Part shown: positions 1 through 12,482 of the stretch, in pieces
Layout of the letters: every line of letters starts with the position of its first letter
Position numbering within the stretch: position 1 is the stretch's first letter
From: Neospora caninum Liverpool
Lineage: Eukaryota; Apicomplexa; Conoidasida; Eucoccidiorida; Sarcocystidae
Direction: 5' to 3'
Length of the DNA: 64,000 nt
Assembly: GCF_000208865.1 (NCBI RefSeq)
Contig: NC_018390.1
Location: forward strand, 4,358,270 to 4,422,269
The notes under the pieces: generated by a model
Told to the model about the DNA's origin: nothing
Seen by the model: the letters and a program-made list of their open reading frames with translations, nothing else
Databases searched by the model: none
Made by a program: the position numbers and the translations under genes

Positions 1-207
1 ACGTATATAACATTGCATGTCTTCGCGTGTGCGAGTCACACAAATAATACCTAGACACACATAAAGATATGCATACACATGCATCCATGTATTCGCGTAA
101 CGCCTGCTTCCGTTCTCCCCTTTTCCCGCGTTTGTCTCGTTTCGAGGCACTCTTCCTGACATGCATTTTCTGTTGGTTGCCGCGTCGCTGCCACGTCTTT
201 GCCGCAG

Positions 208-2048
208 GGAAAGGCGTTCCAACTTTATGCAAGTTTGTGGGCAGAGGTCGACGCTCTTCCTTCTCTCTTCTCGCAGTTCAAATTCGCAATGGCGGGGCTT
301 CTCGCGCCGCTTCAAGTTTCCAGGAGGGGCCTGCGGGAGGCCCAGGCTCGCTGCTGCGCCGCCACAAGCACGGCGAGTTACAGACTGGAGCTGACGGAAG
401 TGACTTACAGAGACGCGGAGTACCGACATCTGTTGGACACGAGCGTTAAGCTTCTTTCCCTTCTTCTTGACGACCCTCATTTGGCTTCCCTGTTTTTCGT
501 GAAAGAGCAGGAATTTGTCTACGACGTTGTCTTTGAGGCAAGTGCGACCTGCCCCGGCCCGCTCTCTCAAAAACACCGCATTCGATGTCGCCGCACCGCG
601 TTTCTGCCAATCCACCCAGACGAAGGATCTCGGCCCGTCTCCGTGCGCGGCCTTATACGCTTTAAGGCGCTCTCTCTATATATACGGTTTCTGTTATTGA
701 TGCCCCCAGACACATACATATACATATATATACATACATGTATATATACATGTATGTGCATGCATGTCTCGTCGACTAGGATAATGGGCACACATCCGCA
801 TCGGACCGATGAGCAGACCATTCGGATATGCCTTCTGATGGTTTTCTGCTTTCGTTCCCCTTTTCGCCCAAAAGAGTTTGTCGCCCCACTGATTTCCGTT
901 TGGCAGCACCCCGCGATCCTGGTGCGTGTCTCTGCTTCTCCGTTCTGCGCTTGGCTCTGTCGGTCTCCAGCTTTGGTCCGGTCACCTCACAGAAGTGATT
1001 CAGTGGATAGACGAAACGGCCAGCCGCGACAACTGGGGAAGATACGAGGAGGATGCCTCGCTCCTTCGCCGATGGGAAGGGTTTCTCTGCTCAGCTCTCG
1101 GCACTGTGTTGCGGGCCATGCTGACCTGTGGACTCCAAGACGCGAATGCGATTGCGCAGGCGACCTACACACTGACGAGGCTCCTCAGAGCGCGGAAGGA
1201 ACACCGGTACACCCCAGGGGTTCTCTCCACATTTCAGGAAAAGAGGCCCGAAAAGCAGAGAGTCCCGGCGAACCTGTGCAACGACCGTGCATTCGACAGG
1301 GGATCTCGCGTTGCCGGCGAAAGTTCTTCGGAGAGGTTCATAGGATTTTTGTCTCTCCCATATTTCCTTTTGCGCGCACATCTCATCTACATATATGCAG
1401 CTTGTACCTCGACCAATCTGTGATTGCCACGCTTTCGTTCTACACGTACACCCGGGGACTCTTATATGTGCCTCCATCTATTATGTATGTACGCGTATGG
1501 AAGCGTAAGTATATGAAGAGGGTTGCGAGAGCTGTGCGTCTCCACTTGTATCCGTGCCGTTGCCTCGCTTGGAAGGAGACCTTCTTCGTTTCTGTGCATT
1601 AACTCGGCTACGCATCCCGTACGCGAAGGGCGTACCCGTTTCTTCCCTTCTTCTCAGGGCAGCTCGGAAGCATGTCCGGTCTGCCGTGGCCCACGTCGAG
1701 GAGATTGTCGGATCCTTAATGCAGCAGTCTGGCAGCGGCCTGGACCCGTGTCTCACAGCGTCTCTGGATCCTCTTCCCTATCTCTTGGAAGAAGAAACCT
1801 TTAGAGAGAGAGAAAAACAGGAAACTCTTCTTTCCCCTAGAGCGTCTCCTGGCGCCGTCGCGCGTACGCGGCGAGGCGCGTACATCAGCGGCAGCTTCGC
1901 CAGTTTCGAAGGCGACAGCCAGAGCAACGCGAACGATGGCGAGGGAGAAAAATATCTCGGGCAGGAGAAAAAGTGGGGAGCATTCGTCCTGCAGAGCGCC
2001 AGCCTTCTCGTCATGCTCTACGACCTCAGTCTCAAGCTCGATCTGGAG
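208..2048 (+). CDS. CFAP54: CFAP54-like gene: first three exons in the window
   Basis: Exon 208-~541 follows a ctttgccgcag acceptor and encodes a helical segment (GKAFQLYASLWAEVDALPSL). Its donor is not clear: GCAAGTGCG at 541 gives phase 1, but the next exon needs phase 0, so a small exon may be missing between 542 and 970. Exon 971-1206 encodes LWSGHLTEVIQWIDE and ends CG|GTACAC in phase 2. Exon 1658-2048 restores the Arg codon and continues AARKHVRSAVAHVEEIVGSL, then carries a charged low-complexity stretch and LLVMLYDLSLKLDLE before the donor GAG|GTAAAG. All three are consistent with the alpha-helical N-terminal half of the family. The start codon lies outside the window. Confidence 0.6.
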
Positions 2049-5000
2049 GTAAAGGAAACCACCCTACTGAAGTCGACAGGAAGATGCTCCGGTTTCAGGT
2101 TGAAGAGCAAAGACCAACCAGACCCAGAAACAAATTACACGAGCAAGATGTGGAGAGAACACCTGCACTCGAAGAACAGAGACCCAAGAAACGCCACGAT
2201 AGACGCCCGATAAGGTTTCATCTTCAATGAGCAGCAGAGTCATATATATATATATATATATATATGGATATATTGGATGTATTCTTTCGTGAAAACCAGT
2301 TCTGGTATTCCGATCGCCTATTCGATGAACATATAAGAACTATAGAGAGGTATCACCTGCGAACCTGTTGACGGGGGGCGGTCCACGTAAATACATGTGC
2401 CGCATGGGCGAAGAGTTTGGGTTCTCGATTGGTGATGGCTCTGCACAGCTACGGAGAGCCGTCAGTATATGCATCATGCATAGGATAGCGAGAGGCACTT
2501 CCGACACATTCTGTGGCAAGAAACGCACAAGTACGTCTGAACACATTCTATATGCGTATTTGGGCAGCTGGACCGGTGTGCGCAGGTAGACCCGCATCTA
2601 TGTTTCCTGTCTTCTTTCAATCCTGTTTCTTTTTCGTCTGCTGGCGCTGTTAGTCTCGTCTCCCTCCTCCCTGTCGCTCCTGGCCTCTCTCTTCTTTCTC
2701 CCTCTTTCGTTCACAAGGACACGTTCGCTTCCGTTCGTCTTCTTCCATCCTGCAGCTGGGTGAACAGCCGGAGCGAGAAAAGGCGCTTGCTACTTCGAAA
2801 GAGAGGGGGATGAGAACCGAAGACGCTGCGAAGGCGGAGCAGTCGCATGCGGAGAAACTCATGCGTCAGCAGCTTCAGGAAATGGGAAACCTGGATTTGT
2901 CTCCGCTGGAGAACCACCTGCTTACGAAGTTGGGGCAGAACCCGTATCGTCTCTGTCTCTTTTGGTGTCGCCTCTCGGAGAGTCGGCAGGTCAACGCGCA
3001 GCAGATTCTCACCGTCGCTGTTCGGGAGCTCGAGAGCGCCGTAGCTACAGAAAGGCAGCTTGTTCATGCAGGCTGGCTGTTTCAGACGGACGATCCAGCG
3101 GCGGCGCCGCCGACGTCTCGCCCTCCGATTCTCCTCGGCCGGTCGTGTACCTCTCTGTCCCTTTCCATGCCGGCGACTCGAAAAAATGTCATGTCTCAGG
3201 ACGCATTCGTCACCTTGTTCGGAGGGAAAATCGCGGGGTCGGGCATCTCAGTCACGAAACTGCACACCGATCTGCTGCACACTGGGTTCCGACACCCCCC
3301 CCAAGGCATCGTCCACATTCCTCATCTCGCCCCCAACACCAAGTACCACTGTGAGTGAAGAACGTTGACGGGGGCGAGAGCAGAAACGAGGAAACCTCTC
3401 CCGTTCCTAGCGAGGGGAACCCTACGGGGGGGAGGCGGCGACCTGCAAACCTGACAGGCTGCTGAAAAGCTGTACAGAGACACACACATCTCGGCGGGAC
3501 AGCCAGCACCGTAGTAGAGGCGTAGGCGTGTGAATAGCCACTGGTATCTCCAAAAGCCGATCGCAGAGCGACATAAGGAACAGTTTTGTGCACACGCAGC
3601 AAGAACACTCGGCTATCCAGGCAACGGACTCCAGCACTTATACTCATCAGCAGAGACGCTTTTGATCCGGGCCGATATGCAACCCGCTGGACAGGACACT
3701 CCACGTGGACATGATTCCGGATATAGTTGCAGGCATGCACGTGGCCACGCCGCCAACGAAAAGAGCTGTACATACATCCTCAGGCGCCTCTATGCGTTAA
3801 TTTATATATATATATATATCTATTACATATATATCTATCACATTACATATATATATATATATATATTACATTCCGTATATATATATATATATATATTACA
3901 TATATATATATATATATTACATTCCGTATATATATATATATATATATATATTACATATATATATATATATATTACATGACATATATATATTACATTACGT
4001 ATATTTATTACATATATATAGATATATATTACATATATATATATATATATATATATAGTTGTGTAGGTGCATACAAGCGCATTGTGTGCGTGTGTGGCAA
4101 ATATGTGCGGAATTTTAGGAGTAGGGCAGAGTGTTTGCATTCCCGTTCGGGTCTAGAATTTTGCAGCCGTTTTGTTTATCCGCGCGCGGATGTACAGCCA
4201 TCGTTTCTTGAATCGATCCGCCACTGCTCTGTCGAGGAGCACGGTAAAAGCACACATCGGCTTCTCACCCAAAACGGAAGACCCGGAGCCCGTGCTAGCG
4301 GCATTCCGCGTTTTTCTTCTCCGGAAGTGGCGCAACGCATACACTGGCGACGAAAGAACAGAAACAGAAACGCATTTAAACATTGGACGCGTGCTGTTTG
4401 CTCTACGTGCCTGTGCTGTTCAATAGTTGCATGCGAAGAGCACATCGACCTGAGGAAGAGTCTGGCGCTGAGCGAAACAACTCCGGATTTCGGCACCTAC
4501 TATCCGCTACCGATTCCTCTTCTCTGGATGCACATCTTGAGTTCCGCACAGAAACTGGGCATCAAGAGCATCACCAAAGTGAGCGTTCTTTACCACTGCA
4601 GAGAGAGAGAGAGTTATTGTTTGCATTTGAAAGCAAGCCCCGCGGTTGGGAAGCGAGTCGGACGCTCCCGAGCTTCGTGAACTCGTGAACGACTCGAGAC
4701 TTACGGCCAAATTGCTCTCGAAACCCAGAAACAAATACCTGTCTACGTCCTTCGGGGCTGCAGGACATACGAACAGATTCGTTTGCTGGGAGACGAAGGC
4801 CGCCGCACTTCGCCCTCTTCCCTCCCCGGTGCACATTGGCCTCGACCACGGCTGCATCTAGTTCAATTTGAAGAGTGAATTGAGGACGGGCCCTGCCTGA
4901 TTTTGTGACCTCGAGGAAGCGATGCAGCTGAAAGTCTCGTCTCTGTACGCGTCCAAGGACGTCGATAGCTTCACGCCTATGCATGTCCCTCTGTAAATGC

Positions 5001-5499
5001 AGATATCCTTTTCCGTATATGTACAGGTTCAGGTTCCAAGAGCACAGGCACGACTGCATTTGTGTCTCAGGTCGTGTGTGCGTCTGGTAGGATCGAAATC
5101 CGCAGAGAAAGTTGACTGAACGTTCATCTTTCCCGTGCGGTTTTGGTTTGTGCAGATCTGCTGGGAAAAACTGTGGAGCTTCTTCTGTGAAGAAAAACGC
5201 GTCAGTCCGACGGCGGGCGGCCACACGATCTGCCACTTCAAGCCTTTTATTGCAGGTGAGACGAAAGCCCGAAGCTGTAAAGGCGAAACTCTCTTTTTCC
5301 TCTGGTCAGATATGCGCCCACGACACCAAATAGCCCACAGCGCAGCTTCTTGTCAACATTCATCAGTATCTCGCCACTTGCTTGCCTTCCGATTGCATGG
5401 ATGGAGATGCATCTGCAAGTCAGGAGTTCGAGGCAGGAGATCACGCGGACTTGATCGTAAACACTCGGCCCACCGGCGACTCTACACGGCTACCTACAC

Positions 5500-5535
<36 letters not shown>

Positions 5536-8500
5536 TTATTTATATGCATAGATCCGTGAATGTAGATGTGTAAATCTTTTTCTCTAGATGCATATGGGTA
5601 TGGAAAGCGTTCAAGGGGTCATGACGGCTTTCTGCATCAGAAGACGCCCTGGCAAGCGTGTGTCTTCGCCTTTTGGGAACAGCCGGTCTCCACACGTAAC
5701 GAAAACAGCAGGGAGGTTTGTTTGCAGGCCCAAGAGCACATGCGTGCTTGTAACTGGAGGGTTTTGGGGTAGCGCCGTCACCCATGTTGAGCAGAGTTCC
5801 AGTTTTCCCTTCCTTCTCGTCCTTTCTAAAATGGACAGCGCTCCTGCTTATTCTCCCTGCGGCCTCCCCTCGTCTCAGAGCGGCAATCTCCTTATGTCCT
5901 GGACGCTTTTGCCCGAGCCATCTGTGCCAAGGTGAGGTCTCGGCCGCGTTGAAAAAAGCACAAGATGTGCCACGCCCCTCCCCGCGAATCTCGAGACGCC
6001 CACAACGCTGACTTGGCACACACTTCTATATGCTTTTCTGTAGAGGCGAGGTATCTGTATTTACGCCTTTTTATGTGTAGGTATTTAACTCCTCAGGCCA
6101 ACACACACGTGGGCTGCATGACGCGCCTTCATCTGCACATCGATTGGTGAGGGTCCGTAAGGTGTACGTGAAGATGCATCCCGTATTTTGCATGCGTTGC
6201 CTCCCGAGATGCGCGTGAAACGATGCGTTCCCGTGTGCCTTGGTTTGCGCGTCTGTGTCGGTGCCTTCCTCTCCCTGCGGGGCACAGTACTCCCATGCGC
6301 CCCTCGCCTCGGGCCGTTTTTCTGGACCTGGCCGAGATACCCGACGGGGACAGGAGAAGCGACAGCGGCGGGCGAGTCGCCTGCTGATTGCTGTGGAAGC
6401 TGCGAGTCTCGCGCGCAACTATTCCTGCCTGTTTAGTGCAGTTGCGGCCTACGACGCGCAGCTTCGGCCCCTGCTCTGTCTCCGCACGCTTCCGCCTCTT
6501 CTTCTGGACGGGGTTGTTAAATGCCTGGTTGCCATGGAAGGCGTGCCGTGCACAGCATGGCATCCTCGAGGCCGAGCGCTGTTCGGCCTCCTCACCTCTC
6601 GGCTGATGCTGCTTCAGACGCAGTGGCTGCAGGTAGGAGGAGGAGACGAATGGGGGGACCTGAAGGGGCAGGCTGCTCAAGAAGCGGAGGCAGTGAGGAG
6701 AAACGATACGAGAGTACGAGAGCCGACGAAGATTTTTTTCCTGATAGGATATGATAGAGGAACGGAAGGGAGCTCAGCGAGAAAAGCGAGGGAAGGAGCG
6801 ACTAGATAGAGCAAGGCAGGTTCCCCCGTGGCTGGTGCCCCGCACAGACGCCATATGAAGTTTCGCCCGTTCGCTTGCTTGCAGCCTCTCCGATTCTGCC
6901 GCGTTCTTGCGTTTCGCCCCCTTCGTCGCTCCCAGCGCACTTGCTGCAGCTATCTCCTGTCTCTTTCGTCTCCTTTGCTCTGGCCGTCTCTTGTCTCCTC
7001 GATCTCCCCGGGAGTCGCGGCCCTCTTCCAGTTCTGAAATTGCCTTAACACCGTGTCTCTGTGCTGCGAAACAGCTGGCGGTCTACTCCGCGCTGAAAAC
7101 GACCTGCTGCGTTCCGCAACTCACGTGCCCCGGGCTGGCCAGCCGGGCTACCTTTGAGGAGACGGAAATGCTTTTGCACTCCGCAGTCGCCGCCGTCGTC
7201 GTGGGCGGAGAGCGCGACGTCGGCAGCCTACGGTCGGTACCGCCCAGAAAAAGCGGATGTGCACCCTCGGACACACATGCGCGACTGGACTGAGTCTGAG
7301 TGAACGCCTCGAGGATGTGTCAATAGTTGGGTATATAGTATGCTCTTCTTGGATAGTATAGGCCGTGTTATTTTCCACAAGCGACGACATCTTATACGGC
7401 AGATTAGCTACGTCCTTTCGCAAGCAGTTTTTTTTGGCGTCGCAGGCAGCCCGGCCACACTCCGCCTTTCCCCCCCCGCAGGGAAGAAAGCGCCGCTTCA
7501 AACCCTTGCAGGGCGGCCCTGAGATTCCCGTCGTCCACGTTTGGGTCTACTGCAAACCAGCGCTGGGAGACTCTGTACGGAGAAAGGAACCGGCGGAAAA
7601 CGGCCAATGTGCATGCCTTCTTCCGACCGCGCGTTTCAGTTGCAGCACGGGGAAGCCACGGCTCTCGCCTCCACGGAGCGACACGGAAGGCGACGTTCTT
7701 CCAGGGTCCCCTTAGTGTGGGAAAGAAGAGGAAAGAGCATTGGTTTTTGCCGTTTCCGAGCGAGCATTTTCTGTGGGGCCAGGGACGCTCTCGCGAGCCC
7801 CAGGGAAGCGGCCGCGGCTCAGACGGGAGGGGCCTCTTGTGGCGTTCTCCGCTTCGCTGCAGTTCTGTGCCTCGATCCTCTGCTGCCTGCTTTTTGCCAG
7901 AGCTCTGCTGCCAGAAGCCACCGAAGAGGATCTTCATGTTGCCGTCCTGGACCTGGACGCCATTCGGAAGGTGTCCAGCGCGGAGGACGCAGCCAAGTGT
8001 GCCCTTGCCGTTCTGGACCGCCTTCGGACCCACGCGCTCCTGAGACTCCCCCCTCCGTCGCTTCCTTCCTCTTCTTCATGTCCTTCGGTTTCCTTTCCTG
8101 TCGCTCCGTATTTCTACGGGTTGTTGATGACCTTGGCCCTACGAAAGTGCTCTCGCCAGTGGAAAGGTCGACCCACTCTGGAGTTTGCGTGGCTTATTCG
8201 CGAGGCCAGAAGCCTGCTCTTGAGTGCGGCCTCTCGCCCCAACTCCGCTTCCCCCTCGTCTCGAGTCGAGGGCGGCGACGCGAACGCGGCTCGCCTCTCT
8301 CCGCTTAAAGGCGGCGGCACCTCTGCTCTTCAGCTACCCCCCGCGTCCTCGGCCCCTGCGCTGTCCTTAGACAGGCAGCTGGAGGCTGCGACGGACGCCC
8401 TCGCTCGCTTCTTTCTGGATGAAACGGAAGCGACGGGCGTCGTCCGCTGCGATCCAGTCGAGGCCGTGCACCCTGGAGGCAGTGACATGCACCACTTGGC

Positions 8501-11500
8501 TGCGCCGTGGTCTTCTCTCGACTCGTATCCGGTCTTCCTCCGCCTCTTCGCTTCGGCTTCGCCCGCGCCCCCTCTCGGCGAGAGACCTCAGGGCCCGCGG
8601 GCATGCTCACCCGGTGGCCCGGCCGCCACAGCGGCTCCGCACGCGTCTCCCCTCGGTTCGCACAAGTGCCGCTTCCTGCGCGACCGCCCGCTGCAGTCCG
8701 AGGAGCTGCGCGCGGCGCTCGTGGCGAGCCGAGAGTCGCCCCTGACCCTCTGGCTGGCGGAGGTCGAGTTGCTGGCTGTCCGGCCGCTGCTCCAGCTTCT
8801 GCGGGAAGCGACGCGCCGCGGCCGAGTGCCGAGCTGGCGGTACGTGGTGTTGGATCCCTCCCAGGACCTCGAACAGCGAGAAGAGGTCTTGAGGCAGCAT
8901 GCGCAGCTCCAGGGCGTTGACGCAGTCTCCGCGGGGGACGAAGCAACAGGGGAACCGGACTCCGCGCTCGCGGGCTGTACCCATACGCCCTGTGCGAGAG
9001 CCTGCGGCCGTAACGAGGCGTCGCGCTGGACGCGCAGGTCGACGCAGAGCCCACTTCCTTCCACATCCTGGGCTCTCTCGCCAGGCGACGCAGAGGAAGA
9101 TGCCGCGCCGCACGCCAGCTCGCCTGATCCCGCTTGTTCCGGCGAAGAGGCGCTCAGGCAACACCGCGGAACGGATGCGTCCACCCTACTAAGAACTGGC
9201 AAAGAATCGAACCCCCGTCTCTCGCGGGTGTCGGTGCGCCCCGACCCGGCCGACCCCCCGCCGCGGCTCGCCGTGGGAAGGCCCTCGCAGATGGCGCCTT
9301 CCTCCATCAGGGATTCGGATCTCTCGTCTCCCTCGTCTTCGCCACTCTCGCCCTCCCTGGCGAGGCCTGGCCTTGCGGGGCGCGACCGCGGCGGATGGAG
9401 CCGCGAGGCAGAGTTGCGATTGGTCGCGAGCGTGGTGGGTCACCTGGCGCAGGCGGCTCTGTTGGCGTCTCTTGCGGAGGCTCCTCAGCTTCTGCAGTTG
9501 TGTTTGTTGAGTGCGTTGAACACACTTCTCTGTTCGGTTCCGTCTCCGAGAGAAATCGTCGATTTTTCTCTTTTCCTGTCTCAAAACGACGCAGCAAAGC
9601 AGGAGGACGAGTGCGCGCTCGATGCGCCGCCCGCCCTTGGACCTCCCTCTGCGCCGCCTCCCAACACTCTCCACGTCGCCTCGACCTCGGCAAATCCCCC
9701 GTCGAGCCGATTCAGCAGCAATCCAGGAGCGGCGGGTCCAGCTGCCTCGCCGACAGACGCCGCGCTCAAGGAAGGCAAGCGCGGAACGCCGCTCGCCCCA
9801 TGTTTCCTCGCGGCCTACCTCCGCACAGCTGGCCTTGCTTCGCTCCTTCCCTACGGGCGGAACCAGCTCAGGGAGAAAGCTCTTTCGCCGTCGGATCTCG
9901 CGTCCGGCGTCCACCTGCCCCCCCTCTTCCTCCAGGCCCTCGGAGACAAAACGGCTGGGGGCCTCTCCGGCGGAGACCGAAGAGACAGGACCGTTCGCCA
10001 GGCGGGCGACTCGGGTGCGCGGAACGGCTCTTCTCTTGCCCCACGCGCGGCCAGCGGGTCAGGGGCGGCGGCCGGAAAAGTCTCGGGAGAAAGAAGTGGA
10101 AAATCTTCCGTGAGAGCGAAAGGCAAGTCGGTCGGCGGCCCCGGCTACTCCGCATTTGGGACCGCTTTGAGCGGAGCGCGAGAAGGTGACGAGGGGAGTC
10201 CTCCGGTCGACAACGGGGGGGCGCGCGGGAGGCTCGAGAGGAAGCCTGCAGACAGCGAGGGAGACAGTGGAGAAAGGGACCGAGAGGAATCGCCACTGCC
10301 CCTCTGGGTGGCGTTTGGCGTCTTGGCGCAAATGTGCGTCGACTTCTTAGCCAACCACAAGTCAGAGAGAGCTCGCCTCAGCGCGCCTGCAGGCGACGCA
10401 AAGAGCGGCGGCACGGCGAGCGGGAGAGGCAATGCAAGACTTTGCGCCATTGAGGGCGACCGCGAAGAAGAAAGAGAGGATCAGGGACACAGAACGTTGC
10501 AAAGCGACGCCGAGGACGTCCTCGCGGTTGCTTCAGACAGAGAAGCGAGCGACCGGCGTCCAATTGCGGGAGGAGCAGAAGAGGCGCCGGGGCGGCGACA
10601 GCGAGAGACAGGTGAAGCAGGAAAGAGAGGGGATACACTCTCGAGGAACGCGCGCCGACGCGGGGCCAGGCCAACTGGCCCCCGAGACCCACAACAGGAG
10701 ACTGTTTCTGAAAGAGCGAGGGGAAGCCTGCGGGACCGAGAGGCGGAGTGTGTCTTTTCGGACGCGGCAGACAGCCCAGACGCGAGTTGGCGTTGCAAGT
10801 GGCGGAACACCTGCGCTCGAAAAGGGAACAAACTGCTCGTGTACCCCATGCGACCAGCTGCCGATCCCTTGCACACACATATATACGCATATATAGGCGG
10901 ACGTTTCGACTTGTGTATGGTGTGCATGCGCGTCGATTTGAGGTGCAAAGAGACAGGCGCCAACAGGCAAACAGACGAAGATGAGGGCAGAAAAATTCCG
11001 CGCACCGCTGTGAACACACTTACACAAAAACGGATGCCGACAGGAACCACTCAGGTCGAGAGCTAGGCAACTGGTGTACAGCACGCAAGTACAGCGGTGA
11101 AAAGAGACGACCCAACTTACCCATATATATATATATATATATATGTACACAGATAGGTGTGGGGACGGACCCGCGGACTGGACAGCTTGATATGGCGAGG
11201 ACATGCTGGAGCGTTTCCTTTGCAGACGCAACCCGCCAGCGAGAAGCGACTGGTGTCTCTCCCGAGGGGATGCCAAATCGTGTCTCCGCGATTTCTCGCG
11301 AAAGGTCTCCCCCCTGGTGTGGGGACTGGGAGACAGCCATGCAGCCAACGAGGGATGTACGCAGAGGGACACGGCCCGGCTGCAAGACGCGATACGACTA
11401 CTTTGATGCGGAGAAACTGCCCTTTGAGGGTAAGCCATGCGAGCTTGTAGATTCAAAGCTAGCCCTGTCTCGAAAAGAGCTGCGACACCCGGTCAACAAG

Positions 11501-11525
11501 TCAGCCCTATAGATCCATGCACATT

Positions 11526-11576
<51 letters not shown>

Positions 11577-12438
11577 ATACCTGTATTTCTACGTATGCAC
11601 AGGTATATGCGTGCATAGATGCATCCAGCACATGCACAAGAAGTATACAGACCTAAAAATGGGTCTCCAGGTGTAGAGTATGCATACATACATACATACA
11701 TACATACCAGAACTGGTCAAGGTGTCTTTACCCTCTTCCGTTTCTCTCCCCCCAGCTTTTCAAGTCTTTGTCCCGGCAGCCGGCCGCGTGCCGAAGGAGG
11801 GCTCGTCTTCATCTCCTATTGCCACCCTCTGTCTAGGATCGTGGACTGTATTTTGTCCGTAAAGATGTTCAAGTTTGCATTTGCGCAGGCGAGTGCGTCT
11901 GTCTGTGCCGCTGTCTTTGCCGACGGTCCGTTTGGGCTTGGCTCTGCTCTTTTTGCGCCGGCAGATATCGACTTGAGGAGCATCGGGCGCCTCTTCATCT
12001 TCTGCATCCAAGTCCTGATGCTCAAGTCGCGGTGGCACCAGACTGTCGCCCTCTGCATCCGATTCAACGCGCTCACGGGGAACCAGTTCGCCTTCGCCCT
12101 CTCGTCCTACGCTCTCGCGGCTCAGCAGCACATTGTGGCGCTCCATAAGGCGGCGGTTGAAGAGTCGAAGGAGCAGATGAAAAAGGCCGAACAAGAGCTG
12201 GGGAGTCCACAGGGAGATCGAAGAAAGACGGAGAGGTAACTGGAAACATGCCTCGGTGCCTCACCTGTCAGGGACCTACAAAACATGTCCACACTTGCTG
12301 AACCTAGCTACCGAGAGGTAGAAGCCAAACACAGGTCCATGTGGGTTTGCGGCCACATGCGTACAAATGCCCACGCGCAACTGGAGAGACATGCCTAACT
12401 CCAGTGAGAGCGTCAGACAGATACGTGCATGTGGGGTC

Positions 12439-12482
<44 letters not shown>

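Noticed and set aside
199..1602. Single plus-strand frame of 467 codons
   Set aside because: Reads through introns and microsatellite (Tyr-Ile repeats). Only the first part coincides with an exon.
3727..4680. Plus-strand frame with long Ile-Tyr repeats
   Set aside because: Microsatellite translation. Only the stretch 4427-4578 is coding.
8305..10331. Several minus-strand open frames of 140-250 codons opposite the giant exon
   Set aside because: Composition typical of antisense shadows in GC-rich coding DNA. No start or splice context.
10533..11456. Minus-strand open frame of 307 codons
   Set aside because: Runs through an Ile-Tyr repeat translated from a TA microsatellite and overlaps the end of a plus-strand exon.
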